From Zopfochytrium polystomum (taxonomy: Eukaryota > Chytridiomycota > Chytridiomycetes > Chytridiales > Chytridiaceae): a stretch of 64,000 nucleotides of DNA. The stretch spans positions 248,001-312,000 of the forward strand of contig JAIVFJ010000010.1 in NCBI GenBank assembly GCA_025765615.1. The letters run 5' to 3'. A program made the position numbers and the translations under genes. Below are positions 10,896 through 22,289 of this stretch, piece after piece; position 1 is the stretch's first letter, and each line of letters starts with the position of its first letter. The notes below the pieces were generated by a model. It was not told where the DNA came from. It saw nothing but the letters and a program-made list of their open reading frames with translations, and made no database searches.

Positions 10896-11379
10896 ATGGG
10901 TGCTGCTGTCTCTTGGGTCTCACACAAACAACATCGCATATCGCTATCCTCCACAGAAGCAGAATCCTACTCACTTTCTGAAGCCTTCCAAGAAGCACAA
11001 TGGCTCCTACCGTATTATCAGAGTTGCGACTCCCCACACAGCAGCCACTTCCAATCCTCAAGGACAATCAATCTGCAATCGCACTAGTGCTCAACCCTCT
11101 CACGCATGCTAGCACAAAACACATTGACAAGCGCGCTCATTTCCTCTGATAAGGCGTAGGTAACCACTGGAGAGATCACTGTAGACTACATACCAACCAG
11201 CGGCCAGATTGCAGACATTCCCACAAAACCACTCTTGACGTCTCAGCACCAGCAACTGACCTCACATCTTGGCTTCCAACCTTTCTCTGACCTTTCAAAC
11301 ACCTTTTTGGTTGAAGCCTCAGGTGCTTACGCACGCTTTGCATAACAGGTGCTACATCCATGGCCCTCGTGTTGGGGGG
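10896..11379 (+). pseudogene. Ty1/copia RNase H C-terminus and polypurine tract
   Basis: Plus-strand frames read VSWVSHKQHRISLSSTEAES, then DNQSAIALVLNPLTHASTKH and IDKRAHFL. GEITVDYIPTSGQIADIPTK follows, the classic end of copia RNase H. Frameshifts lie between the parts. The purine run GTTGGGGGG at 11371-11379 sits directly before the LTR at 11380, as a polypurine tract should. The upstream part of the element has been replaced by the 369-bp repeat. Confidence 0.85.
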
Positions 11380-11771
11380 TGTTAGGCGGAACTGACTGGT
11401 TAGCAGCAAGAGGCACAAGACAGACCTGAACCTTTTGTGACTGTCAGTTATCGTTCTCACAATGCCCATGGAGAGAATGTAGACCTGGGCGCTGGCTTCT
11501 GCTGTTGACAAATACTCTGAGTATCAAGTGGAACAGTATCAAGTGGAACAGAAACACAGTGTAAACAGTTTTCCTCCTCCTCTGCTCAAGCAGATAATAT
11601 AGCCAGTCACACTTGCCTAGCAACTATTATAGTCTGCATATCATCATTATGTATCAATTATTCATAAAGTTTTTCTCTTTCTCTCAAAGTTTGGGAGAAG
11701 GACCACCCACAAACACACATCGCCACTTCATTCACTCCTTCCACTCACTCACTCAGAGTAGACTGTTTACA
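11380..11771 (+). repeat. LTR (TGTTAGGC family), 392 bp
   Basis: TGTTAGGCGG...CTGTTTACA, the 3' LTR of the copia RNase H remnant to its left. The same family occurs at 23150-23558 (-), 33024-33436 (+) and 38285-38676 (-), with fragments at 12409-12556 and 37505-37649. The right flank is a truncated mariner transposase. Confidence 0.88.
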
Positions 11772-12406
11772 GAAGGCACAATGAACTCTGAGCAATATGT
11801 GACGATTTTGGAGAACAATCTCATCCCTAGTCTCAACGAACGCAGACTCGAAGTGCAGGATGTTATATTCCAGCAGGACAACAACTGTAAGCATACTTCC
11901 AAATACACCAAAGAATGACTCAACAGCAATGGATTTCGTGTTATGCAATGGCCCTCTCAGTCTCCTGACATCGTTCCAATTGAGCACACTTGGAATATCT
12001 TGAAGCAGAGGCTCAATTCCTATGAAACTGCACCAAAGTCAAACTTGGAGCTTCGCAAACAAATCCTGTAGGAATGGAGGAATTTTCTGGCCAAACAGTG
12101 CAAAAATTTGGTTGAAAGTATGCCTAGGAGGATTGCAGCAGTCATTGCAGCAAAGGGAGGGAACACAGATTACTGAATAAAAATTTTTCACATCAACACA
12201 CAAAAATTATGCTAATGGAGTGGTCGCACGTTCAACTCTGCCTCTTGGACAATATGTACAGTATGGCTGTGGGACTTAAGCAGCTGGTAGAGCAGATCTC
12301 TGAGAGTAACTGAGCTGAGTTTCGTGTCTGTACTGCAATTATTGAGTGTGTTTGAGCAGAGACTGTCATTGTGGCAAAAACATTGGCACAATTTTGTGAG
12401 CCACTG
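11772..12406 (+). pseudogene. Tc1/mariner transposase C-terminal remnant (copy 1)
   Basis: The frame from 11781 reads MNSEQYVTILENNLIPSLNE, then VIFQQDN and PSQSPDIVPIEHTWNILKQR. The second Asp and the final Glu are 34 residues apart, the DD34E spacing of Tc1. A TGA stop replaces an expected Trp between them and a TAG follows later. The N-terminal half and left terminal repeat are missing, replaced by the LTR. The right terminus GAGCCACTG ends at 12406 beside a TA dinucleotide. Confidence 0.88.
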
Positions 12407-12408
12407 TA

Positions 12409-12556
12409 CATAATGATGATATGCACTCTATAATGTTGCTAGGTAAGTGAACTGGTACAGGGTAAAAACCCTATATTATCTGCTTGAGCAGAGGAGGAGG
12501 AAAACTGTTAACACTGGGTTTCCATTCCACTTGATACTCAGAGTATTTGTTAGCCC
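12409..12556 (-). repeat. LTR fragment (TGTTAGGC family), reverse orientation
   Basis: This reverse-complements the middle of the LTR at 33024-33436. The mariner end lies at a TA inside this LTR sequence, so the mariner inserted into an older LTR copy. Confidence 0.8.
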
Positions 12557-12846
12557 TCCCCTTTGGCACCCTCCCTGGCTCTGCTTGTCCCAAGTACCAA
12601 CTCCAAATCCTCAGCAACACTTTGCCCACCCAAAAAGCTCTACACCAATGACACCCTCAAGTCTACCCAAATGGCCTCTGTTGTCAATGCCACCACACCT
12701 TCGAAACCACAGAGCACATCTGGCAATGCCCTGCAGCTGCTAACGCCATTGCTTTGATTCGCAACACATTTGCTGAAACTCTTTCCTTCTCTGTTTTTCC
12801 TGCACCTCATGGTCACTCTCTCCCACACACCCATCCCATTTACTGG
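12557..12846 (+). mobile_element. LINE ORF2 C-terminal fragment
   Basis: This matches the region of the LINE at 46189-46850 that encodes the C-terminal Cys/His motif (HTFETTEHIWQCPAAANAIA in the right frame). It stops abruptly at 12846, where the inverted copy continues into more LINE sequence. No poly(A) tail is present here. Confidence 0.8.
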
Positions 12847-12848
12847 TG

Positions 12849-13957
12849 CGAATGGAAAGAGACGAAACAGGGTATCCATTGTTGGTCAGTGACATGATCA
12901 ACTGAAACAAAACAGCCTCCTGCACTGGATGCGCGGCTTGGGCATGGCAGGTGATCACTATTGCATGTCTTCTTTGGTTTTGATTATCCACCACACCCTT
13001 CACCCTGCAGGGAAGCGTTCCACACAGTCACACATGAACGAGGCACACCCATTGCAGAAGCGGCCTTGTTGCTTCCTGTTGAATGTGCCAGCTCTGCAGT
13101 GCGCAGTTTGTCGGAAAGATGGAATTGCATCTCCTTGTGGCAGGCATGCAGGACATGGAGGCAGCAGTGGTGGATGGCTATTTTTTTTCCTCTTGATATT
13201 TTTTTTGTTTTGGAATATTTACTGGCCGGTCGTTCTCCCACGTCTCTCACGTAATTTTTTTTTTTTTGTTTTACATAGGAATTTTCTTTTTTGTTCTCTC
13301 AATCAACTCTCTCAAGATCCTTAGTACCCCTTGGTCGATAATGGAGAGTAGGATGCCGTCAATTGGCCTTGTGTGTGATCGTCATCATCAACAACAACAA
13401 GAACCAGCCCACCAACAAACTCAACGAAACGGGAACAGCAGCAACTTTCACCCACCACCACAACCACAACCCCAACAACATCTACCCACCTACCTTCCCT
13501 TCCCTCCTTCCCCCCCCACCCCCCCCCCACCCTCACGACCCTTCCCTCCCCCAACCGCCCCCACCCCTCCTCCACAACCATCCTCCACACACCCTCCATC
13601 GCATTCCCCGCCTTGCCCCCACCACCACCCCACCACGCTGTCCCCACATCCCTGACCACTTTGTGCTTTCGGCTGCCGAATTCCCAGCGACAAAATGTGA
13701 GCGTTCGAAAACCGGAATCCCTGCCAACCAACCCCCCAGCCGTCCCCACCTCTCAATAACCCCCATCCCCTTCTCTTCCCCTGGAACCCTTTCTACCGCG
13801 ATTATCCTATGCCTTCGATCACACCGGCTGGTCATGAAATATCGACGAATCACTGACAACTGCTTTTCTCCTGCAGCTGTGGCAGCTCCAGTTCGTTCGT
13901 CTGTTTGGATCTTAATTAGCGCCTTCCGTGGTTCCGTTCCAATTTTCCCACGCGACT
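12849..13957. other. Intergenic region upstream of the F-box gene; repeat and low-complexity DNA
   Basis: 12985-13215 resembles 26247-26520 (shared ccaccacaccctt, gttgaatgtgccagc, gtgcagtttgtcgg), so it is a divergent dispersed repeat. 13430-13660 is a C-rich, Pro-coding-like low-complexity tract. The promoter of the F-box gene should lie in the last few hundred bases. No gene is supported. Confidence 0.6.
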
Positions 13958-15903
13958 ATGCACCGGAGCCAGCAATCCGTTTCTGACAGCAATTTCGAAT
14001 TGTCGCCGGTGGCAGACCTGGATGTAGTTGCGGAAGACGCTTCACTCACCCGGTATAACCAAACACACCTCACACCTCGAGACCATTCGTCTGGCAAGCG
14101 CCGAAGTACATGCTCCCGTCAGTACGGATCCGTTAAGCGTGCCTGTTCGGCTCGATCCACTGCGATCGTGCCACCCTCTCAGCAAGCAATCATTCCTTCC
14201 AACGCCTTGGATGAAAATGTTCACATCGTATGTGATTGGCCGCCTACCTTTCCTTACCATGGATCAGCCTTAGCTGCTCGTCTTGCACCGGAACTACTAT
14301 CGGACATATTCGAGCGTTTGGTGTTACAACTGAATACGCACAATTCGCTTCCCCAGCTGTGTCTTGTGTCTAAGCGCTGGCGCCAAGCTGCCGCTCGCAT
14401 TCTCTATCGCAATCCTTGTTTGGACGGCAGATGGTTCCTGCCAGAGGGAGAGCATCCCGCTGCTCCTCGCAGTAACGTGACGAAACTATTGGACACGCTC
14501 GCCGCATCGAATCAATCATATTTGTCAGCCACGCTCTCTCTTGAACTCCCTCTTGGGCATTTCGTTCGGAAACTAGATCTAGCAGATGGTGAAGCTTTGT
14601 GCAATGAGAGACGGAGTTTCCTAACAAGGCTTGCTTAGGTCTATTCGATCATGCAAACATCAATTTGTTGCATGATTTGCTGAAACTCTGCCCGAAACTC
14701 AAAACTCTCAAGATTTGTGCTAACATTGGAGTTCAAACTATCTCATGCATCACAAGCTTTTGCACAGTATTGGAGAGTTTAAGTGTCACGATATTTGCAT
14801 CAGAGTCAGAGCTCACCGTCGAGAGCGCAATTTCTCCGTCCTCGTCAGCTTTGGGATACTCGACACCCTCTCGCCTTCGAAACCTATTGGTTGAAGTGCG
14901 CTCTCGGCATGACACGTCACCGAGCACCGTGAATACAGTTGCCCATTCTTCGCATTCTATGGACTTCCTCCCGTACGTACTCTCGCCGTCCCTTCGCGAA
15001 CTTCATTTGTCTGGCATAGCTTCAAATGATGTTTTGCATTCGGTATCGTCGCGGCTTATGCCGGAACTGGAAATTTTGCGCCTCACAGAATGCAGTGGGT
15101 TGACAGATGAGACAATGATTTCGATCGCTGGTCGCTGCCAAGGCCTCCGCGTTCTAGATGTTTGGGGCTCAGTTCACGTCACAGATGCTGGAATTTCGGC
15201 CTTCGCCACGCCTGATCACGTCATAAACGATGATCTCCAGAACTCCATTCCGCCCTCAAGGGGTGCCTCGCTTGAAGCTGTCGACATAACATACACCGCT
15301 GTGACGGATCGTGGAATCAGCGTGTTGAGCGCCTGCCCACGACTGCATACGGTTTTTATGGAAGGAATATCCTGTAGTGTCGATTCTATTATTGAATTGA
15401 TCAAAAAATGTGGACCGCGACTTCGCGAACTCATTCTGTGCGGATGCCTGGAGAGACAGAACGGAACTGCTGAGTTCGAGCTCCTCGTCGCTGGAGAGCC
15501 GGAAGCAGAGGAGCGACGAGCGCCAGCCGGCTGGCCTTTTGGTCGGGACGGTGGAATAGACACAGGAGCCTCGCACAGTGCACCGGGCCCGCCAGCTGAG
15601 AGTATGGACACGCGGATGGATCAGGAACAAAGCTCTACGTCTAGTTCAATGTCGGACGTTGAAAGGACGCTCTTTTCATTAGCCGAACACTGCCCGAATC
15701 TCGTGCAGTTAGATGTTGTTGCTTGCGGTGATCGAATTTGCGGTTCAGCTGTCTTGGCTGTACTACGTTCTTGCTCCTCTCTTCGGACGTTTGCTGTGGA
15801 GGAATCGGCTGTTGGCTCCACGATGTGGAGGTGGATGAAGGAAAAGAGTGGCTACGAAGTTGAAGGCGTTTTTGTCAGCCCATTCTGGGGTGTTAACTTC
15901 TAA
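13958..15903 (+). CDS. F-box and leucine-rich-repeat protein
   Basis: Likely substrate-recognition subunit of an SCF ubiquitin ligase. The start chosen is ATG 13958 (MHRSQQSVSDSN). A Ser/Thr-rich N-terminus precedes the F-box at about residues 108-152 (LAPELLSDIFERLVLQL, LCLVSKRWRQAAARILYRNP), which binds Skp1. An intron at 14589-14638 (branch ctaac, acceptor ttag) joins RKLDLADG to LFDHANINLLHDLLKLCPKL. LRRs of the Cys-containing type follow (MPELEILRLTECSGLTDETM, CQGLRVLDVWGSVHVTDAGI, CPRLHTVFMEGISC). A low-complexity insert at about residues 505-560 precedes the last repeats (HCPNLVQLDVVACGDRICGS). The predicted length is 631 aa. The target is unknown. Confidence 0.9.
14589..14638 (+). other. 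Intron in the F-box gene
   Basis: 50 bp, GTGAAG...CTAACAAGGCTTGCTTAG. Removal restores one continuous frame across the F-box and LRR parts; reading through meets a stop at 14636. Confidence 0.85.
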
Positions 15904-16466
15904 AGCGAAAAAATAAAGAGTGGGGCACAAAACCACACAACCACACGACTTGTCAACATGCCGTGGCTCTTTGTGGACACAGAAGGCGAAAAGGCGCCCA
16001 CAAGGCGGAAAGGCGGACCTTCAATTGCTGATCTTTGTGCCGTTTTCTTTTTTCGTTTTATGATTAATACAATTCCCATTTGTTTTGTTTTTTTGCCGGG
16101 GACCATCATCTCTGTCACGAGAACTGCCCGGCAAAATATTCTGAAGTAGCGCGTGTGAACTGCACGGCAAAATATTCATACACCAACTGTAATAATAAAA
16201 AGAAACGCACCTTTCCTACCAGCGGGAAATCCGGACGACGCGACAGTGCACTCCCCGGGTGAGTGACGTGACTGTCAACCTCCTTGGCTCCCAGCGGCCG
16301 ATCTGGGTACAGTCTGCTTGTGCAGACGCGATCGGGCCGTTTGCAGTTGCTGCCTGCTGAAAGAACTTCCTTTTTGTTTTACCTTCTGTTCAGTTCGCAT
16401 GTTTGGACCTCTGAAGCTTCCTAATTTTCGTTAACGATCAGACCAATCAAGCGAACAAGGAGCACG
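15904..16466. other. Intergenic region between F-box and acyl-CoA synthetase genes
   Basis: An AATAAA at about 15911 sits just after the F-box stop and may be its polyadenylation signal. A short motif, cggcaaaatattc, occurs twice (near 16131 and 16168). The region should hold the promoter of the downstream gene. No coding is seen. Confidence 0.5.
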
Positions 16467-18966
16467 ATGACTTCGTCAGTCAGCATACCAAAAGTTGCCT
16501 CCCCATACAAAGGTGTATTGCACTATGATGCTTCGCAACTTCATAAGTTTCCCATCTATGCGCTGGAGATTGCTGGAACTAGGCCAAGCGACGGTTCACA
16601 GACTGGTTTGTAAAATGCCGTGGAGGTAACAAAAAACTGAAATCTATTAAATTCAAGGGGTGTATCGAAGCATCATTTCTCCGGAGAAATTGACGGATTC
16701 TTTTCCAAATATCGCAACGTTGTACGATGTCTTTCAGCACGGGCTTAAGTTGGGACCGAACATGCCCTGCTTTGGTCATCGGCCGACTACGCGGGACCCA
16801 TTGACCGGGGCAGTGACAAGCAAGGGCTACGTCTGGCAAACATACAGGCAAATCTCCGAGCGGCGAATCAACTTCGGCTGTGGCCTTAACAAAATTAACG
16901 AGGACTATCTTCGTGCAGGAGAAAAATTTCATGTCGCGATTTACGCAGTAAGATGCCCATCCTGTGTTAAAAGCGATTGGTTACTTAGACATTACCAACC
17001 GACAGGTGAACCGACCGGAATGGATGATCACTGACCTTGGAGCCCATCTCTTTTCCTGCGTAACCGTGGCTTTGTATGATACACTTGGGCCAGATGCCTC
17101 GCAATTCATCATAAATCATTCTGACACGCCTGTCGTGGTTGCTTCCATCGACAAGGTCCCGATTTTGATCAGCTTGGCGGAAAAATGCCCCAAAATGAAG
17201 GCAATCATTTCAATGGACGGCCCTCCCGCAAACGCAGAGCCCTCCGTGGTTTCCACCTCACCTTTTGGAATTCTGCGGAATTGGGCGGCTGAGAAAGGAA
17301 TTCTGCTTTTCAGTTTCTTCGAGGTAGAGACACTGGGAATGAAGAATCGAGTTCCATTCCGACTGCCTCAGAAAGATGACCTGGCGAGTTTCTCGTACAC
17401 GTCAGGTTAGATTTGCACACTTCACATGGCATTGAGTAACTCCTTCCTTCGTGGTCAGGAACTACGGGTCAACCAAAAGCTGCAATGATAAGGCACGGTA
17501 ACCTCGTAGCTGGGCTTCGCGGTTTCATTGAAATGGGAACCTTGCCCAATGTCGGAGACGTTCATCTCTCTTACCTTCCACTTGCCCACGTGTACGAGCG
17601 CATCATCATGACAGCTGCGCTTGGTACTGCGTGCGCGATAGGCTTTTCCCGAGGCGACGGTAAGGATCCTGCCAATTAGTGTCGGCAGTTAATTGTTCGT
17701 TCAGTGAAACTGCTTATTGAGGACATTGGCACATTGCGCCCCACCATATTTGTCTCTGTGCCGCGACTTTTAAACCGTGTCGCGGACGCGATCATGACTA
17801 GGGCGACAACCGGATCTGCTCTGGCAGCTGCCATATTTAAAACCGCCCTTCAGGCAAAACTAGATCATATGGACGCAACCGGCCAGGTCACGCATCCATT
17901 TTGGGATGCCTTGGTTTTCAACAAAGTCAAAAATGCCCTGGGAGGTCGAGTGCAAAAAATTGGTTCTGGTTCGGCCCCAATTTCCAGCGATGTCAAGCGA
18001 TTCCTTCGTGTTGCTTTCGGTGTTCAGGTGCTTGAAGGCTACGGCCAAACCGAGAACTGTGCTGCGTCTACCATCAGTTTTGCCTTCGACTATTCCCCAG
18101 GAAACGTTGGAAGTGTCGTCCCATCGTAAGTGTTCAACGACGCAGATTGAATGCTGACACGACTGAAACACATCGACCGCAAGGAACGAGATTAAACTAG
18201 TTGCTGTTCCAGAGATGAACTACCATCCAACTGATAAGCCATTCCCTCGTGGTGAGATATGGCAACGAGGTGCCAATATATTCGCAGGATATTACAAAGA
18301 CGAAGCCAAAACGAGGGAAGCACTGACGGAAGATGGATGGCTGAAGACTGGCGATATTGGGTACATCGACGAGAGGGGTCGCATTTACATAATTGATCGC
18401 AAAAAGAACATCTTTAAGGTAAGGCGCGGTCATCTCCTGTCGTCTCTAATGCTTTGAACCTTTTGGAATGCAAGCTGTCGCAAGGCGAGTACGTGGCACC
18501 AGAGAAACTAGAAAACGTATATATCAAGTGCCCCCTGATCGCGCAATCTTTCGTGCATGGTGACTCACTCCGCAACGAACTAGTGGCAGTTGTTGTTCTC
18601 GATCAGGAACATGCGATTCCAGCTGGTGTTGCTGCCGGAATTCTTCCACCAGGCACACCAAATCCTGGCCCCGCCCTACCCGGTGCTGCGCCTCATCCTC
18701 TGGTCGTCGAGCTTTCAAATTCAAAGCAATTCACACAGCTTGTCCTGAACCAGCTCGTCAAGACGGGCAAAGAGTCAAAGCTGCGTGGATTCGAGCTGGT
18801 CAAGGCAGTACGCATTGTACCTGAACAGTTTTCTCTGGAAAACGGCCTTCTCACTCCAACCTTCAAGTTAAAGAGGAACGAAGCCGTGAACTATTTTCGC
18901 GCATTGATCACTGATATGTACAACGAAATCGAAGGGAAGGCTGGGCACAAAGAATCGCACATTTAA
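16467..18966 (+). CDS. Long-chain acyl-CoA synthetase (AMP-binding)
   Basis: Activates fatty acids to acyl-CoA with ATP via an acyl-adenylate. Seven exons join cleanly: 16467-16605, 16658-16947, 17006-17405, 17459-17659, 17705-18125, 18184-18418 and 18475-18966, giving 725 aa, normal for the family. The P-loop-like SYTSGTTGQPKAAM spans an intron. Other signatures are LPLAHVYERI, LEGYGQTENCAAS, WLKTGDIGYID and IDRKKNIFK. GEYVAPEKLENVY begins the C-terminal lid domain. The start MTSSVSIPKVASPYKG has no obvious signal sequence. The last residues are KESHI; SHI only loosely resembles a peroxisomal PTS1, so location is open. Confidence 0.95.
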
Positions 18967-19191
18967 ATCCTCTTCTGGCTCAATTGTACCTGGGAGATGT
19001 TGGACCCCAATATCCTTTTTTTCATTTTTTACCTTTTCTTCCAATTTGTCACTTGTCAAACAAAGGCGAAAGAAAGAAAAAATTCTGAAAGAATTCTGAA
19101 AGAAAAGTATCCTGCAAAGAAAGAAAGAAAGGCTACCAGTGGAGCTTGTCAGCTGAACGGACTCCAACCCAACCGACGCACTCCACAGAAG

Positions 19192-21198
19192 ATGGTCAAG
19201 AAAAGTAAGTGAAAGATGCTGCCTAAGCGGTTGAGCTGTAGGGGTCGATGCTCGAAAGAGATCGCTCGCTGTGAATCCCGCGCTCAACAACTCCAATGCA
19301 GAGGCGAAAAGTAAGCGCCAACCGGCGAAGATGCAGTACAAGATCAGGAAGAAGGTCAACGAGCACAACAGGAAAATGCGGAAGAACGCTCTTAAGAACC
19401 CACGGTCACGGAAACGTGAGTGATATCTAACAAGGAGTAAAGCTGCATCTTCAATTTGAGCGGCGGAACCTTAACTTTCATATTCCTTCGTAGGCGTGAA
19501 GAAAGATCCTGGAATCCCGAACTCCTACCCTTTTAAAGAGGAGCTTTTGCAGCAAATCGAAACAAAAAAGCAGCAAGCGGAACTTGAGAAGTCCCTAGAA
19601 AAGGCTGCGCGGAGACAGCAGAAGGCGGTGGGGGAATCGGGAAGTCTGTCGGCGCAAGTTGCCAGTCAACTTGGAACGACCAAGACGAATGATGAAGAAC
19701 AGCCGTTGGCGGGCCCTGCTCGTGTCAAGCCCGTCACAACGAGAACCAAATCTTTAGCAGACCTTCGGCATGTCCTAGAGGTTTCAGATGTCATTCTTGA
19801 AGTAGTGGACGCCCGTGACCCGATGGGCAGCCGAGCACGGCCATTAGAACAACTTCTTTTGAATTCCGGACTTGGCCAACAGATAATCCTTGTTGTAACA
19901 AGAATTGGTGGGTTGCAGTGGTGGCAGCGCTTTGGCCATCTTCTGACGACAGCTGTGTTTTAAAGATCTCGTGCCGAAGGACAACCTTAAGCAATGGCTC
20001 CAAACCCTTCGAAAAGATTTCCCAACAGTTGCTGTAAAAGCATCTGACTGCGGCGGCGGCCCGATCGGTACGCTGTCTTTTCAATGGAAGTACAACTGAC
20101 GTCTTCACAGGTGGAGAGTCGCTTGCCAAGATGCTCAACCTGGCAAGTCGCTCCAGCGTATCACCCACCAAAGTTGGGATCATTGGATTTCCCAACGTGG
20201 GAAAGTTTAGCGTTGCTTCCGTTTTGGAGAAGCATAAGAGCTCCTTGGATGCTCGTATTCAGATTCTGCCAAATCTTGGACGAATTTATGCGAAATCACT
20301 GACAGGCCACACTCTCGCAATGGTTCACTTGCGAAATTGCGAGGAAACTCCGCGGAAGCCTAAAAGGATGGCCGCTGCAATTTACTCTCTTTGCATACGA
20401 AGACAGTTACCCCGAGTGCTTAAGATTACACAATTTCAGCAAACCTTTGGCGACTTTCTCGTTCAGCTCGCTCGGCGAGATGATTACACGCGTAGGGTGA
20501 GTTCCAGACAGTCCACGTTATTATCGTTTGTGCCATGAATAAATATTGTTGGATTTTAGCACGGATACGTGGACACATTGTCAGCAGCCAGGAGGTTCAT
20601 CAGAGATTGGCGAACTGGCTTGATACCGTACTACACATCAATCCCCTCCACCTTTTCTCCCTTGTCTACGAGCGACGCAGAAAAGTGGTACACCGATTCG
20701 GAAATGGCCGAGTTCGTTGTCGAAGAGGAGAGAGATGTACTCGGCGCAGTTGCTCCCAAGTTCAAAGTTAGCGATATGCTCACAATGACGTCTGGAATCG
20801 AGGTCTCTGAGATCGAAACACAACTTCCCATCCTTTGGGACGAAAGGTTTGTCTCTTCGTAAACCAGCTCCACTGATTCAGCTTCAATGGCCTTTAGTGC
20901 TAGTCGCTACGCTTATGAGCCCTCGGACGGAGGTGATGAAAACATGGATGAGGACTCTGATCTCTCGGATGATGTTCATGAGGATGAGGACGAGGAGAGT
21001 ACTCACGAAATGGAGGCTGAAGTGGTAGAAAGCGGTGAGGAAGAGGATAGTTCTCATTTGGTGGAAACCGAAAAGGGGGCTCACAAGGCTCCCTCTCACT
21101 TTCGAGCTGCCGATCGGCCGGCGGCGCGAGTGCTGCGGTCCAAACCTGCAGCGAAGCTTAGGAATGAACGGCTCTATGACTTCGCTGAGCATTTTTGA
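19192..21198 (+). CDS. Nucleostemin/GNL3-family nucleolar GTPase-like protein with degenerate G motifs
   Basis: A circularly permuted GTPase of the nucleostemin/Nug1 family, which acts in 60S ribosome maturation. Seven exons: 19192-19204, 19302-19415, 19494-19907, 19966-20067, 20111-20496, 20560-20846 and 20898-21198 (538 aa). The first exon encodes only MVKK plus one base. A Lys/Arg-rich N-terminus (KAKSKRQPAKMQYKIRKKVN) suggests nucleolar targeting. Then come DVILEVVDARDPMGSRARPL (G5-like) and a G4 of TRIDLVPK rather than NKIDLVPK. G1 is GFPNVGKFSV, with Phe where Ser/Thr binds Mg. The G3 DxxG is not recognisable. HGYVDTLSAARRFIRDWRTG is the family C-terminal domain, followed by an acidic tail. 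GTP hydrolysis is doubtful. Confidence 0.87.
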
Positions 21199-21679
21199 AA
21201 GGAATGAGGAAATGGAGAAGGTTTACAAATGCATTTAGTGCGTTAGGAAATTTAATAAGAGAAGCGCAGAGTCTCATCTCCCACTCATCCCCTCGCTGGC
21301 GCTGAGTTAAAAGTTGTGGATTCCCTTCTCGTTCGGGTGTTGAGGGAGAGCAAGTCGATCTGCATTGTGCGCGTAGCTCCAAGGTGCTCCAAATGGCACC
21401 CGGCGTTCGCTGCTCTCCGGGTCGGCGTTTACTTGAGACCGGTGCTAGTCGCCCGTGGGAGCTGCCCCCCTCTTATTCCGCCCACATCGCACCTGAGGTG
21501 AGGTGCACACTGTATTTATCACCCCAAGACGAAATACGCTTCACACTTTCTGCAGTAGATCGTAGAAAAAGAACAATGTAAAAAAAGGAGCAAGTGAACG
21601 AGTCCCTGTTACACAAAAAAAAAAGACCGCATTAGATTTTCTACAAAAAAAAAAGCAAGAGTAAACCAGATATTCCTCT
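21199..21679. other. Intergenic region downstream of the nucleostemin-like gene
   Basis: It contains two A-rich runs (21617-21630 and 21645-21655). No recognisable gene is seen; short frames lack homology signals. It grades into LTR-element DNA at about 21680. Confidence 0.5.
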
Positions 21680-21983
21680 GAGCCTGTTAATTTTGGATTC
21701 TGGGAATATAGTTGTCAAATAATCCCAGTTGAGCATGTGAATGGGCCAGCTCCTGGGAATATTTGTTTGTCTCCTGAATCGGTCCAATCTCATCAAGAAG
21801 AAAAAACCTGGCATCTGCCCCCAATTTCACAAAACATTTAGCCTCTTGCAGCTACTTCTGTGCACCCAAAAGCTTCGTACTGACGCCCAAGACAGAAGCA
21901 GATTGATCACTTGTAAGCGCAGTGACATAGTGAGAGTTCAGCTGTTCCACCAGAACGTTGGCCTCTTTCACAGAAGTTGACAT
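21680..21983 (-). pseudogene. Gag-like start of a minus-strand LTR element
   Basis: ATG at 21983 opens MSTSVKEANVLVEQLNSHYV and continues to a stop at 21852. A shifted frame then gives LQEAKCFVKLGADARFFLLD. It lies downstream of a minus-strand TATA box near 22313. Its place after an LTR-like leader is the main reason to call it gag; similarity to a family is not proven. Confidence 0.4.
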
Positions 21984-22289
21984 GGTCTGCGAATTTACTC
22001 TGCTTTTTGGCCAAGACGCCGTTCCACTTCTGTTGAAGTTGCAAGTGTAGAAGGTGAAGTTGTGAGCGAAGGTGACATCACAAGAAGGTAGAAAGGTTAA
22101 AGGTGCGAACGAACCAAACAGACAAGAGGTTGAAAATGAAGAGAAGCAATACAACTGTGGTTGAAACCAAGACTTGACCAGGGACTTGCATGTGCGAGCG
22201 AAGTGAGCCTGTGCACAACCGAGTGCAGGTGAGCAGAGAGAGCTTGTTTTAGACAGGGACTGGCAAATTGGAGTGAGAGTGTTGTGTCT

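Larger units (their letters stand above)
11380..12846. repeat. Inverted duplication, arm 1 (LTR-mariner-LTR-LINE block)
   Basis: This 1,467-bp block is repeated in reverse orientation at 37210-38676 with the same length and only a few differences. The 101-aa, 80-aa and 64-aa frames in both copies translate identically, and a 98-aa frame differs at two residues. It joins four pieces: LTR, mariner, reversed LTR fragment and LINE fragment. Confidence 0.9.

Noticed and set aside
13266..13655. Pro-rich frame before the F-box gene
   Set aside because: It comes from a C-rich low-complexity tract readable in several frames on both strands.
16131..16180. Repeated cggcaaaatattc as a CRISPR-like or operator array
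   Set aside because: Only two short copies in a eukaryotic intergenic region; no support for either.
18952..18966. Peroxisomal PTS1 signal on the acyl-CoA synthetase
   Set aside because: The terminal SHI lacks the usual Leu/Met end, so targeting cannot be claimed.
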